This document shows positions 30,564 through 40,800 of a stretch of DNA of 47,901 nucleotides, piece by piece; the first letter of the stretch is position 1; each line of letters opens with the position of its first letter. The stretch is from positions 1-47,901 of the forward strand of contig JASBUW010000051.1 in NCBI GenBank assembly GCA_030147755.1, in the 5' to 3' direction. The translations under genes and the position numbers were made by a program. Under the pieces are notes generated by a model that saw only the letters and a list, made by a program, of their open reading frames with translations, did not search any database and had not been told where the DNA came from. The DNA comes from Parachlamydiaceae bacterium. Lineage in GTDB: Bacteria; Chlamydiota; Chlamydiia; Chlamydiales; Parachlamydiaceae.

Positions 30564-32153
30564 ATAAGGTTCTACTGCATACTGAGCGGCTAAGCCTAAT
30601 CCCTTTGCCATTTGATCAATCGTTGTGTCAATGCCAGTGATTCCATAGCTGTTGGCTAAGCATCTAATATCATTGTAACCCAACCAGACAGATCCGCCTT
30701 CTTCTTGCCATACTGCTACTCTTAGAGGCAAATTGACTGCAATGCCTGGATTAGCCAGCATCAGGTGTGTTCCCATCGCGGGGTTTCCAAAAATCAATGT
30801 TTCTGTTGGTTTTAATTCAAGGTTGGCTTTGCTCGCACCAGCAGAGTGATCGACTCGTGCCATAATATGCACGCCTTTTGCTTTAAGGAATTCTTCTAAG
30901 CGATCCATCGTAGTCTTCACATCAAAACAACTTTCCAAGTAACGCATACCGCCGGGACCGGAAGGAGAATCTAATTGTGAGCTAAAAGTGCCTGCTATAG
31001 AACGAGCTAACTCCGTCAAATCAATATTGTCTTTATTGGCACAAAGAGTGACACACACTAACTCAGAAGGCTCTGTAAAGCGGCTCAAATAAGTAGAAAA
31101 ACCGGGAACATTTCCATGAATACTCATGAGTCCTTTGTGCGCATAAAATCTCCACCCGCAGTTAGCATTGACCTTTGTTCCATTATTTAACTGAATTGCA
31201 TTGTAGATGATGTCTCTGTTTTCTTTTTCTTTAACTAAGACGCTACCTGCTAAGGCAATGTCCCAAAAGCTAATATCTTCAGCAGAAGCCAAAAGAGAAT
31301 CATAAGCAGAAAAGGACTGAGAGGGATTAACGTTTATAGGCATTTTTTGTCCCTTTACATCACTATATCCTGTGGCTACTTCTGTCGGATCTATATATAT
31401 GCTCTCTTTAAGGAACTGTTTATGTCGACTGCTTTGATGCACAACGTCTTCTTGATGAAGCTGAGAAATATCTGAAGGAAATACTGTATTCTTAAGACCT
31501 AAAGGTTGAATTTGTTTCTTTTTGATATATTCTTCATAGCTCGTGCCGCTTGCTTTTTCAATGATCGCGCCCAATAAAAAGAAGTTAGTCGCGCTTTGTG
31601 AGACTTGGGAGCCGGGTTGGAAGGCTAAAGGTAGGCTGCTTATGCTCGCCATCACTTCCTGAAGAGAATAGTTTTTAGAGGAATCAAAAGTTGATTGTTG
31701 CATGTAATCGGGAAGGCCGGATGCATGGCCCATGAGCTGACGTAAGGTAATCTTTTGCCAAGCAGCGGGGAGTGAAGGGATAAATTTTTCAATAGGATCA
31801 TCTATTTTGAATTTATTCTCTTCTACCAATTGCATAATGGCGACAGCTGTATAACCACAAGTGATTTGTCCAATGCGCCATAGCGTTTTTGGAGAAGCTA
31901 ACAATTTTTTTTCGGGATCAGCATATCCATATCCGACCACACGCGAAATATAGGGAGCTTGCACAATGGCTAAGGTGATGCCATCAATAGCATGTTGTTT
32001 CATGAAAGTCGTTATCAGTTCATCAATCGTAGGCTTGTGATGAGCGCATTTAGAAATTGCTTTTTCAGCTGAAACTGTTTGAGACGACCCTAACATGAGA
32101 CCTCCAAAAATGACTAATTTGACGATTAGACGAAACACTTTGATGGCTGCCAT
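30561..32153 (-). CDS. catalytically dead beta-lactamase-fold protein fused to DUF302
   Basis: The 530-residue protein has a signal peptide (KLVIFGGLMLGSSQTVSA), a class C beta-lactamase/serine hydrolase domain (about residues 35-400) and a C-terminal DUF302 domain (about 405-525: VDHSAGASKANLELKPTET, LIFGNPAMGTHLM, NLPLRVAVWQ). In the hydrolase domain the usual S-x-x-K is Q-I-T-C within RIGQITCGYTA, and the Y-S-N is lost (VSQSATNFF), so acyl-enzyme chemistry is not expected. HGNVPGFSTYL keeps the third motif. It may bind peptidoglycan or another ligand as a pseudo-enzyme. Its TAA stop lies in the end of the palindromic element. No clear RBS is seen. Confidence 0.85.
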   Translation of the reverse strand: MAAIKVFRLIVKLVIFGGLMLGSSQTVSAEKAISKCAHHKPTIDELITTFMKQHAIDGITLAIVQAPYISRVVGYGYADPEKKLLASPKTLWRIGQITCGYTAVAIMQLVEENKFKIDDPIEKFIPSLPAAWQKITLRQLMGHASGLPDYMQQSTFDSSKNYSLQEVMASISSLPLAFQPGSQVSQSATNFFLLGAIIEKASGTSYEEYIKKKQIQPLGLKNTVFPSDISQLHQEDVVHQSSRHKQFLKESIYIDPTEVATGYSDVKGQKMPINVNPSQSFSAYDSLLASAEDISFWDIALAGSVLVKEKENRDIIYNAIQLNNGTKVNANCGWRFYAHKGLMSIHGNVPGFSTYLSRFTEPSELVCVTLCANKDNIDLTELARSIAGTFSSQLDSPSGPGGMRYLESCFDVKTTMDRLEEFLKAKGVHIMARVDHSAGASKANLELKPTETLIFGNPAMGTHLMLANPGIAVNLPLRVAVWQEEGGSVWLGYNDIRCLANSYGITGIDTTIDQMAKGLGLAAQYAVEPY

Positions 32154-32250
32154 CGTTTAATTTTGCGATAAGCTTCTTCTAGTCTATTTCGTGCTTTTTT
32201 GTCTATCTTGCATTTCTGGATATCTTACCTGGTTTTTAGAAAAACCATGG

Positions 32251-32361
32251 TTAGCTTGACTTACTTTGCTTCTTCTCTTGCTTTTTCGCTTTACGCTCTT
32301 TAGCTGAAAGTGCCGGCTTTTTCTTTTCTTCTTTACGGTGCTTGACAACTTCTTTAGTCAT
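32251..32361 (-). CDS. 36-residue Lys-rich small protein
   Basis: A 37-codon ORF with a good RBS (AAAGGAA, 7 nt before ATG) encodes MTKEVVKHRKEEKKKPALSA then KERKAKKQEKKQSKSS. Half of the residues are Lys, Arg or Glu, with a strong positive charge. It may be a nucleic-acid- or ribosome-binding peptide. The rest of the 338-nt region between the flanking genes shows only a short stem at 32231-32246. The RBS and codon use make it likely to be real; the function is unknown. Confidence 0.5.
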   Translation of the reverse strand: MTKEVVKHRKEEKKKPALSAKERKAKKQEKKQSKSS

Positions 32362-32491
32362 ATTTAAGTTCCTTTAGGATTGAGTTTATTAAAAAACTTA
32401 AAACGATTAGCATAACAGGCTGGACAGGTTTTTGCAATCATAATTAATGCCTGGCATAAGACTAATTCATCTAATTTTTTCGAGAGAAAAT

Positions 32492-33541
32492 ATGCCATTT
32501 AAACAACCACCACGGTTACAACCGGGAGATAAAGTTGCGATTATCTCCCCCTCAGCCGGAATGCCTTTTATATTTCCCTGGGTCTATGAACAGGGACTTA
32601 AACGCATTAAAGAGATCTTTCAGCTTGAGCCTGTAGAATTTTCGACTGCGCGCCAAAGTCCGGATTTTCTATCAAAAAATCCACAAGCTAGAGCCGAGGA
32701 TATCAATGCCGCGTTTGCTGATCCTTCGATCAAAGCCATTATCACTACAATTGGAGGTAATGATCAGATTAGAATTTTGCCTTATTTAAATTCCGAGATT
32801 TTATCTAAGAATCCTAAAAGTGTACTAGGATATAGCGACTGCACCAATTTACATGCTTTCTTGTGGAAGTTAGGGATCCTCTCTTATTATGGGGGAGCTG
32901 TCATGACCCAATTTGCGATGGGCGGGGGAATGCATGACTATACGGTAGATTATATCAGAAGAGCTCTCTTTGCTCCTGCAATCGGTCAAATTCAAGCCGC
33001 ATCTGAATGGAGCGATGTGGATTTAGATTGGGCAGATCCTCAACATTTACATCAAAAACGCCCTGCGCACAAAAGTGAAGGCTGGAATTGGTATAACAAT
33101 CAACAACAACTTATTACAGGAAGATTATGGGGAGGCTGTTTAGAAGTGCTCGATCTTCATTTATCTGTTAAACGCTACCTTCCCTCTCTTGAGCAATTTG
33201 ATGATATTGTTCTGTTTATTGAAACTTCTGAAGAAATGCCTTCTGAAGGATTTGTCTATCGTTTTATCGCTGCATTAGGCGAATTAGGCATCTTACAAAA
33301 ACTCAAAGCCATTCTCATGGCTTATCCTAAGGCGCAATTTTGCGGAAAAAAACCACTCGGAGGGAGCGAAGAGTTTATTTTAAATCAGCAAACTGCTGTA
33401 AAAAGTGCTTTAAAAGATTATCAGGTGAATCCACTTGTCGTGTTTAATATGAATTTTGGACACACAGATCCTCAGATGATTATTCCTAATGGAGGATTAG
33501 TCTCTATTGATGGTATTCGACAAATTATCAGTTTTAATTAA
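32492..33541 (+). CDS. S66-family peptidase (LD-carboxypeptidase / MccF-like)
   Basis: The protein has 349 residues from the ATG at 32492, chosen because the domain starts at once (RLQPGDKVAIISPSAG); the ATG at 32447 adds 15 unconserved residues. The nucleophile S115 lies in LGYSDCTNLH, preceded by AIITTIGGNDQIRILPYL; the late FIETSEEMPS and NFGHTDPQ supply the Glu and His of the triad. S66 enzymes either cut murein tetrapeptides (LdcA) or inactivate microcin C-type compounds (MccF). The length and the GGNDQ motif resemble the MccF branch. Genes on both sides encode beta-lactamase-fold proteins. Confidence 0.85.
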   Translation: MPFKQPPRLQPGDKVAIISPSAGMPFIFPWVYEQGLKRIKEIFQLEPVEFSTARQSPDFLSKNPQARAEDINAAFADPSIKAIITTIGGNDQIRILPYLNSEILSKNPKSVLGYSDCTNLHAFLWKLGILSYYGGAVMTQFAMGGGMHDYTVDYIRRALFAPAIGQIQAASEWSDVDLDWADPQHLHQKRPAHKSEGWNWYNNQQQLITGRLWGGCLEVLDLHLSVKRYLPSLEQFDDIVLFIETSEEMPSEGFVYRFIAALGELGILQKLKAILMAYPKAQFCGKKPLGGSEEFILNQQTAVKSALKDYQVNPLVVFNMNFGHTDPQMIIPNGGLVSIDGIRQIISFN

Positions 33542-33624
33542 ATAATTAATAAAACATTTAATATATCATTACAAACTGTAAATATAATTATATAAAGAGA
33601 GGTGTTTATCTATTGAGGTTCAAG

Positions 33625-36177
33625 ATGCCGTTTTCTCAAGATTTAGCTTTGAGTTTTAATTATCGAGGGACGCATTATGAGATTTATCCTATAGAAGGGG
33701 AAACGACTAATCCTTCTGTGAAAATAAACGGCAAAACCTATGCTGTATGGGGTCATGAAGAAAAACTTGCAGTAGTTCGTGAAATCTTTCAATCGCTTTC
33801 TTTAGAATCCATTCCTAATTTAGACGATCTCAAAGAGAGATTATCCTCCGTTCCGGAGATTTCATTTCCATCTATTGAAAAAACAGGTGAAGTAGGAGTG
33901 AAAACTCTAAATACAGCAAATGTTAATAAAACTGATTCAATGCCTTTAACAGTCGAAAAAGCTTATGAAAAACTGGTTCAAGAATTAGAGATTTATGCCG
34001 AAAAACACATTGGGAAGGGCGCTCTTTTAGTTCAAATTATTGGAGTCGAAGGAGCAAAACCCCAAACTTTCGGTCAACTGTCTGTGAGTGATGCTACGCC
34101 GGTTGATCAACAGACAATAGGTCGTACAGGTTCCGGTGCTAAATTATGGGCAGCTTTGTTATCTGCCATTATCACTAAAAAATATGCAAAATACATCAAA
34201 ATGGATGATAAATTGGAGAAATTTGCTCCAAAAGAAGCTCTTAGAAAATTTGGACAAATAGATGCCAATGGAAAAGATGTGCCTGTTCCCGAACTAGCCA
34301 AAGAAATGACTTTAGAAGCCATAGTGGGGATGACAGCTGGTTTAGAATATGAAGAGCGGGCCCCTAAAACACCTACAGCTGCGACTTTGGATCAATTGAT
34401 GCGCGGTCAAGAGGAGATAAAAGAAGGAGCGATCCATCTTTTATATGATCCGAGAGATAAAATATCTGTTTATTCTAATAATATTTCTCTCACCGCTTAT
34501 CCGTTAGAAAAAGCTTATAAAAAAGTCAGAGCAGAAGAGCTCATCGCTGAAAACAAGCTTCACGAAAAACAGACACTCAGAGAATTGTCTGAGAAGATAG
34601 AGCCTCTTCGTTTGCGTTTAAATACGAAAATAGAAAAGATAGAGAAACATCTTGAAAAATTAAACTATCAACGTGCTCATACTAAAAAAGGATCTGCAGG
34701 AAGAACCAAACAAGGGCATCTTAACGTGCAAATTGACGAGTTTGAAAAACGACTTGCACATTTGAAAGCAGATTTAAAAAAGCTTCCGCCTCCTATCCCA
34801 AAAGCAGTTTTAGATGTTGCGCTTAAAGATTTATTGGAATCTGATTCAGCTTATATCACACGAGCAGGTCAAGAGATCTATGTTTACGATCTCCTTGATC
34901 AATTTTTGATGCAATTCAATCCTGACACGTTGACGACAACAAATGATCATCTCATCTCTTATCGTGACATTATGAAATGTGAATTATTAGAGCCGATGAA
35001 AATGGAACAAAGCGGATTTCATGGTACTCAAGGGACTGAAATGGATGTAACGTATGTTCATCCCAAAACGAAGAAACAACTCTCTAAAGCACCTCCACAT
35101 GAGAATGTCATGATTCAAGCAGCAGGTGGAGGCAGAACCACTTTAGCTGATGCCGCTAAGCTGGCGCAAGGTTTAGCAGACAAAAGAGGACTAATAGACA
35201 AAGAGGGAAATGAGCTTTTATCTCCCACCGATATTGACCATTTATTTAGCGCGCACGGTCATTATGAAGGGTGGGGATTGGGCGGTAGTGAATTAGCGTG
35301 TGAAGGAAAATTTATTGAAAAAGGGGGATCATTTGACCAAGATACTTATACATTTTGGGTGGATCGAAGCACCGGTATAGGATTAATTGCCATGTGTAAT
35401 TGTGGTAAACGCCCTGTTCATCTTCTAGAAGCTTTTAAAAGACAAGTACAAGCTATTCACCATTCTGAAACTGAAAGCCTAGTGCGCGAAAAAGAAGAAA
35501 CGCCTATTCACTTGACTCTTCAGGATTATCAAGCGCATCCGTTGAAAAATCCGGTCGAATATTATGAAGGCACTCGCGGTAAAATTGCTTTTTTGTTTGA
35601 TCCTGACAAAGAAGATTGCGGTATTATGCATTGGAGTGGAACACCTTTACAACTTGTTAAGCAAGACAATTTTGCTTCTCAAGAACGTCGATTTCGTATT
35701 ATTACTCCAGGGCGATTTGAAAATGTAGAAGTGCGGAAAGTGAAAGGTGCTCATCATCAAGAGCAAGAATACCTAGCTGTTGGAGACACTTCCTTTATTA
35801 AAACAAGTATACAAAATATTCCCTCAGAAGTAGATATAGCGACTGCCAAAAAAGAATTGATTAAACTTGCAGGCGATTACATCAATCCTAAACGTCCCGA
35901 TTGGGGTGTTTTTCGATTTGAAGTAAAAGGAGAAAGCGATGATCTATTTTTATGCGCTTGCGACCTAGAAGATAGAAGTCAAGTGAAGTCTTCAGTGCCA
36001 CTAGGGATTATTAAAGTGGAAAAAAATGCAATTTCGTTTAATGGACATGATCGTCAACCGCCAGATAAAATTTTTCGCTTCGTACGCAAATCAGAACATA
36101 GCCCTTGGTTCCTTCAAGTCACAGATGTTGCTTCTCCGGAAGGAGTGATTGAAGAGCGGCCTCGCTTTAAGTCCTGA
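33625..36177 (+). CDS. large beta-lactamase/PBP-like serine hydrolase with coiled-coil insert
   Basis: The protein has 850 residues from the ATG at 33625 (GAGG 7 nt upstream; a TTG start 4 codons earlier is possible). An N-terminal 100-residue domain of a kind seen in environmental chlamydiae (INGKTYAVWGHEEKL) precedes a serine hydrolase domain with all three motifs: S170-G-A-K173, Y283-S-N285 and K566-G-G568. A charged coiled-coil insert of about 100 residues lies after the YSN motif. A further 230-residue C-terminal part is unrecognised (SGTPLQLVKQ, WGVFRFEV). There is no signal peptide, so it may act in the cytosol or be secreted as an effector. Substrate unknown; peptide or ester hydrolysis is likely. 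Confidence 0.8.
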   Translation: MPFSQDLALSFNYRGTHYEIYPIEGETTNPSVKINGKTYAVWGHEEKLAVVREIFQSLSLESIPNLDDLKERLSSVPEISFPSIEKTGEVGVKTLNTANVNKTDSMPLTVEKAYEKLVQELEIYAEKHIGKGALLVQIIGVEGAKPQTFGQLSVSDATPVDQQTIGRTGSGAKLWAALLSAIITKKYAKYIKMDDKLEKFAPKEALRKFGQIDANGKDVPVPELAKEMTLEAIVGMTAGLEYEERAPKTPTAATLDQLMRGQEEIKEGAIHLLYDPRDKISVYSNNISLTAYPLEKAYKKVRAEELIAENKLHEKQTLRELSEKIEPLRLRLNTKIEKIEKHLEKLNYQRAHTKKGSAGRTKQGHLNVQIDEFEKRLAHLKADLKKLPPPIPKAVLDVALKDLLESDSAYITRAGQEIYVYDLLDQFLMQFNPDTLTTTNDHLISYRDIMKCELLEPMKMEQSGFHGTQGTEMDVTYVHPKTKKQLSKAPPHENVMIQAAGGGRTTLADAAKLAQGLADKRGLIDKEGNELLSPTDIDHLFSAHGHYEGWGLGGSELACEGKFIEKGGSFDQDTYTFWVDRSTGIGLIAMCNCGKRPVHLLEAFKRQVQAIHHSETESLVREKEETPIHLTLQDYQAHPLKNPVEYYEGTRGKIAFLFDPDKEDCGIMHWSGTPLQLVKQDNFASQERRFRIITPGRFENVEVRKVKGAHHQEQEYLAVGDTSFIKTSIQNIPSEVDIATAKKELIKLAGDYINPKRPDWGVFRFEVKGESDDLFLCACDLEDRSQVKSSVPLGIIKVEKNAISFNGHDRQPPDKIFRFVRKSEHSPWFLQVTDVASPEGVIEERPRFKS

Positions 36178-36266
36178 CATATCTTGCCGTAAAAGTTCAG
36201 TATGTACCTCAAACTCTATCTAGCTTGTTATTCGATGAAATCTTTAAAGTGATTTTTGATAATACA

Positions 36267-36778
36267 CGAAGCGTTTGGATTGCGAAGGAGGGCCTCGCAC
36301 TCCTGATTAACCAAACATTGTTATTAGCTCGCTTTTTTAAAGTGTTTTTTTAGTAATTGATCAGAGCGTGCTTAAAAAGACGGGTTTTATCTGTGCGGTA
36401 GCACTATCACTGCATTAGCCCCGACCGAGCGCGCTTAGCGCTCGTTCTGGGTAAATAATGCCATTTGATTAGCACTGCGGTTAGCAGTGCAACTATTCGG
36501 CGTCTTTGTAGCACCGCTAACCGCAGTGCAATAGGTTGTGCATTAAATCCCAGAACGAGCGCTAAACGCGCTCGGTCTGGGCTAATGCAGTGATAGTGCT
36601 ACCGCACAGATAAAACCAGTCTTTTTAAGCATGCTCTGATCAATTACTAAAAAAACACTTTAAAAGAGCGAACTAATAACAATGTTTAGTTACTCAGGAG
36701 TGCGAAGGTCCTCCTTCGCTTTCATATAGGGCGCCTTATATAAAAGCGAAGGAGGACTTTCGCACTCCAAACGCTTCG
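36267..36778. mobile_element. 512-bp compound palindromic element
   Basis: The ends CGAAGCGTTTGGA (36267-36279) and its complement (36766-36778) bound a long imperfect palindrome. The 51-bp core at 36371-36421 returns inverted at 36579-36629 and a third time at 47751-47801 (49 of 51 identical). The right arm holds an inner 72-bp palindrome (36697-36768) built on CCTCCTTCGCTTT; the left arm keeps only a collapsed version. The centre contains CTGCGGTTAGCAG (36475-36487). No ORF is present; it fills the whole 625-bp gap. Confidence 0.7.
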
Positions 36779-36802
36779 CGCATTACCATTGTTGAAATAA
36801 GT

Positions 36803-37651
36803 ATGATGACTTCACTAACACCATGCGCTGTCATTATTGTGACACACAACAGTCAAGCTTTTCTTCCGCATTGCCTCGAAGCGCTGCAGCAACAAACGCA
36901 ACCTGCTTGCCAAATCATTTTGGTGGATAGCGGCTCACAGGACACCACCTATCTCGAGCATTATCGACAAATGCCCACTCTCACTCTTCATTTAGCATAC
37001 GATAATATCGGGTTTTGCCAAGGCAATAATGTGGGCATGTCTTATGTAGACGACTCTATTAAATATGTGTTGTTCTTGAATCCTGATGCCTTTTTAACAC
37101 CTTCTTTTTTAGAGAACGCTCTTGCTTATTTAGAACAGCCAGCCTCTCGTCAAGTAGGCGCCTTATCAGGTATCTTGTTAGGTTACGACATTCAACAACA
37201 GCAACCTACAGGTCAGATTGACTCAACGGGAATCTTTCGCACCTGGTATGGACGCTGGTATGATCGTGATCAAGGTAAGGCTTATCAACAAAATCAGCAT
37301 GTAACTCCCGAAAAAGTGCCGGCGCTTTGTGGCGCTCTTATGCTATGCCGCATGACGGCTTTAAAAAGTGTGGTTTTAGGTCCGCATATTGTGATGGATC
37401 CTACTTTCTATATGTACAAAGAAGATATTGATTTATCTTTGCGCTTACGCCAAAAAGGATGGTCGCTCTTGTTGATTCCTGAATGGATTGCTTATCATTG
37501 TCGAGGATGGAAAAAAGAGCGTGCTCAAGTCCCTCGTCATTTACGCCTTCTCTCCGCTAAAAATGAGATGCGTCTTTATGCGCGTTTAAAATCACCTTTC
37601 TATTTTTATTCTATGTTTAAATATGTGTTAGTAAAAACACTAGATTACTAA
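36803..37651 (+). CDS. family 2 glycosyltransferase, rhamnosyltransferase-like
   Basis: The 282-residue protein has the GT-A start AVIIVTHNSQAFLPHCLEAL, ILVDSGSQDTT, GFCQGNNVGM and the metal-site region YVLFLNPDAFLTP. The later FYMYKEDIDLSLRLRQKGW is typical of WbbL/rhamnosyltransferase-like enzymes that add sugars to surface polysaccharides. No membrane segments. The start ATGATG follows the end of the palindromic element directly and has only a weak RBS, so its expression may depend on that repeat. Donor and acceptor are unknown. Confidence 0.88.
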   Translation: MMTSLTPCAVIIVTHNSQAFLPHCLEALQQQTQPACQIILVDSGSQDTTYLEHYRQMPTLTLHLAYDNIGFCQGNNVGMSYVDDSIKYVLFLNPDAFLTPSFLENALAYLEQPASRQVGALSGILLGYDIQQQQPTGQIDSTGIFRTWYGRWYDRDQGKAYQQNQHVTPEKVPALCGALMLCRMTALKSVVLGPHIVMDPTFYMYKEDIDLSLRLRQKGWSLLLIPEWIAYHCRGWKKERAQVPRHLRLLSAKNEMRLYARLKSPFYFYSMFKYVLVKTLDY

Positions 37652-37766
37652 AATATTTAGTAGTGACAAGTCATGTCGAGTGTGGTCGCGTTACTTTATT
37701 GTTTTTTATTTATTTCTTTATCATTTCTTTTTAATTTCAATTTATTTTCTGTGTTTTTAAATTATG

Positions 37767-37795
37767 TTGACTTTATAATTCAAATGAAATATGAT
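37767..37795 (+). promoter_or_regulatory. sigma70-type promoter of the Ser-rich effector candidate
   Basis: TTGACT (37767-37772), 17-bp spacer and TATGAT (37790-37795) lie 31 bp before the start at 37827 in a very AT-rich stretch. Confidence 0.6.
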
Positions 37796-37826
37796 TTTGT
37801 TTTTAATTTTTTTAATAGAGTGATTT

Positions 37827-40800
37827 ATGTTAAATAATAATGGGAATATTCTATCACCTTTAATAAGTGGTCAATCTCAACAAACGACGAGCTTTTCGTC
37901 AAGTTCTCAGTCATCTGCTGTTAATGCAGCTGCTAAAATTGTGCCTTTTATAGATTTGACTGGTTTGCCTAGCGCGCATATTATGCCAACTCATCAAACA
38001 CAGCGGAGTGTTATCTCTTCGTCCTCCTCTTCCTCGATATCCAGCCATTCAGGAGTTCCCCCAACAGCTAAGAAAAGACGCATATCTACCTCTACTTCCA
38101 GTTCTACTTCAACTAGCTCAAGCAACGCGCCGGAATCATCCTTTGTAATGCGGCAAGTCAAGAGCACAGGAGAGGTAGGGTTGACTTTGATAGATAGTTC
38201 AGTTAGAGGTAAATTATCTAAAAAGTTAAAGAAATTATTAGAACCTAACATTAGCGGATATTGGTCTAAAAGTAAAGGAAGTATTTTAAAAGATCAAGCA
38301 AGTAAAACCCGAAGGATTTTGGTAAAATATAAGTTTTCAAAATCTTCAACGACTTATAAAGGTTATATTACTAAAAATAAATATGATGAAATTCTCAAAA
38401 TCTTTAAAGAGAATAGCACCGATGCAACAATTTTAGAACAGAATGATTTTTCTCTTCATAAAAGGCAACTGGTCAATTCTGCCGCTCTTTTAAGCACTCC
38501 TTCCTCTCAGTCTAGCTCATCGACCATAAGTGCTCCGGTATCGCAGCCCTCTTCATCTAGCACAGTGATAGCTGGTGGAGGAGTTGTCCATCCTATTCTC
38601 ACAAATCCAAATTTTATTCCATTTACCGCTTCTGTCCCGCCTCCTCTACATACGGGTTCGACAAATGCTTCTTTATCTAGGAACGTTTCACATATAACAC
38701 CCCATATTGGAACAACTCTTCAAACTACATCTAGCACGCCTCTATCTAGTACATGGACAACTGTAGCACCTAGATTAACACCTGTTCAAAATCCACCCCC
38801 ACTCAATCCTCCACAAATGCCTCGTTTTGCTGTAAACCGTGTATATGTGGATCAACAGGCTCATACAGTCTATGCTTTTCAACGGTGGTTAGCTAAAAAT
38901 TATTTTCCACAACCTGAACTTTGGCATCAGCCTTCTTATTATTCTCTACAAGACTTGATTCAACATTTACTTCTCATTCATCCAACGCAAGTACCCTTGT
39001 TGGATGCACAAGGTCAGATTAACAATGATCACTTACAATCTTATTTAAATGCTTTCTTAAGAGAAATCGACAATAAGGATTTGAACTATAAGCTGCCTTT
39101 TTATTTGATTCAATTGTGGCACTATCAAAGGGAAGGAAAATTAGATGTGGGCCCGGGTGTGCTCGAAGCGTGTATTTGCCAAGTCGTGCAGAAGTTATCC
39201 CTTTATGACAAAGGACAAGTCGCACGTTTTGTGGAATTAATTGATACACCAGGTTCAGATGAAGGAGATACTTTAAGAAAATTATTATTTCCTTTGCTCT
39301 ATAAAAAAGCCAACTGGTGGAATGGAAAAACAAATGCAGATGGCCAGCCTAGTTGGCTGTCTGTTCAGGAAAAATTAAGGCAAGCCATTGATTTTGCTCA
39401 AAGATTATTAGATCAACCCGACTTGACAGTACTTCAAATGGAATTAGCCTCGGTGAAGGGATTATTCAAGAATGGACAGTTTCAAGAAGGGGACTTTACA
39501 GCTTATATCAGAAGTTGGAAACAGCGTTGCGAAGAAAGATTAGGTAAATTGGATAATGGAATTGAATGGCATTGGGCAAAATATTTCCATGGCACAAAAA
39601 ATAATAATAATTTAACGAGCAAAACCGCTATTCCTAAAGAAATTTTAAATTCGCGGCTCTTTTATGACGCCCAGAATAGTGGAGCAGCTTATGCAGGCAT
39701 ATTTGTTTCGACCACTATAGAAGACTTTTATTGTCCGCCGGGAATTGGTTTTGATGCGAGCGTTGAGTGGCGCGAACCTTGGCATGTCGTCAATCATGCC
39801 ACTGCTCGCTCAACAGATCAATCCTCTAATGCTCATAATTATTGGATCAGTTTTGATAAAGCCATTCCAGTAGCTTTAAATGACAGAGAAGACAACGGGA
39901 TAGAACGGCTAAATATTAGTACATTGGTGACAAATTCTAAGAGAGAGCAAGATGCGATTTTGCATCATTTAAACTTATCTGATTTAGAACTTGCGCGCAT
40001 CGAAGTGATCACTCCTATCGAAGCGCAATTAGATTTATTATTTTTAAAACAATGGAGTCCCTACATTCCTTTGCATTGGCCAACCGGAAATAGGGATACA
40101 TATTCTAAAACTTTCAAAGAGCAGCAAGCTGCCGCGAATCAAACTCACTCGCTCATTCCTTTGCTTTTGACAAATGATTCTCCGGCTCTTTCCACATCTG
40201 CTTGGTGTCCCAATACAAAAATTAAAGAGTTTCTTGAATCAATGGCAATTGATCCGGAAAGTTGCCGGCAGAATATCTTAAATGGCGCATTAACTCCGAC
40301 TGCTCCGGAGCGTAAGCTTAGAGCAGATTCTGACCCTAAAGTGAGACAAGAAGTCCTTAATCTGAAAGAATCGCGTGAAGGTTTATTTGCTAAGTTAAAA
40401 GAGTTATTTCCAGGAGTATCTCTGCCTCCGGCTCTTAGACATATTTGGGATCATCATCACACGTGGTTAAATCACGATGGTTTCTGGAGTGAGTTAGTTG
40501 GGTATAATCCTTATTTAATTTTTAATTTCTATCCTGTGCAAAAAATGCTTTTTGCTTTTGCTGTAGAAGCTAAGAAGGAACTGCCGCAGGTTGTTTGTGA
40601 AAAATTAGAAGCTTTTGATGAAGAAGCGATAAAACAATTTGGAGCGCTAATGGCTCTTAAAATCATTCAGCATTCTTTTCCTTCCGGATCACAAGATACT
40701 TTGATAGTGGAATATCTCAATCAAAAAGAAGTGTCTTATGTCCCTATTGACCATAACAGTTTTGCTTTAGGGGATCACAATGCACGTGACAGGCGCAGCT

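Noticed and set aside
36178-36802. CRISPR-like array in the repeat-rich gap
   Set aside because: The repeats are inverted and of unequal length, with no regular spacers and no cas genes nearby.
38994-39333. Minus-strand ORFs inside the Ser-rich gene, sufB and other long genes
   Set aside because: They lie opposite well-supported coding sequence, lack RBSs and have compositions expected of antisense shadows.
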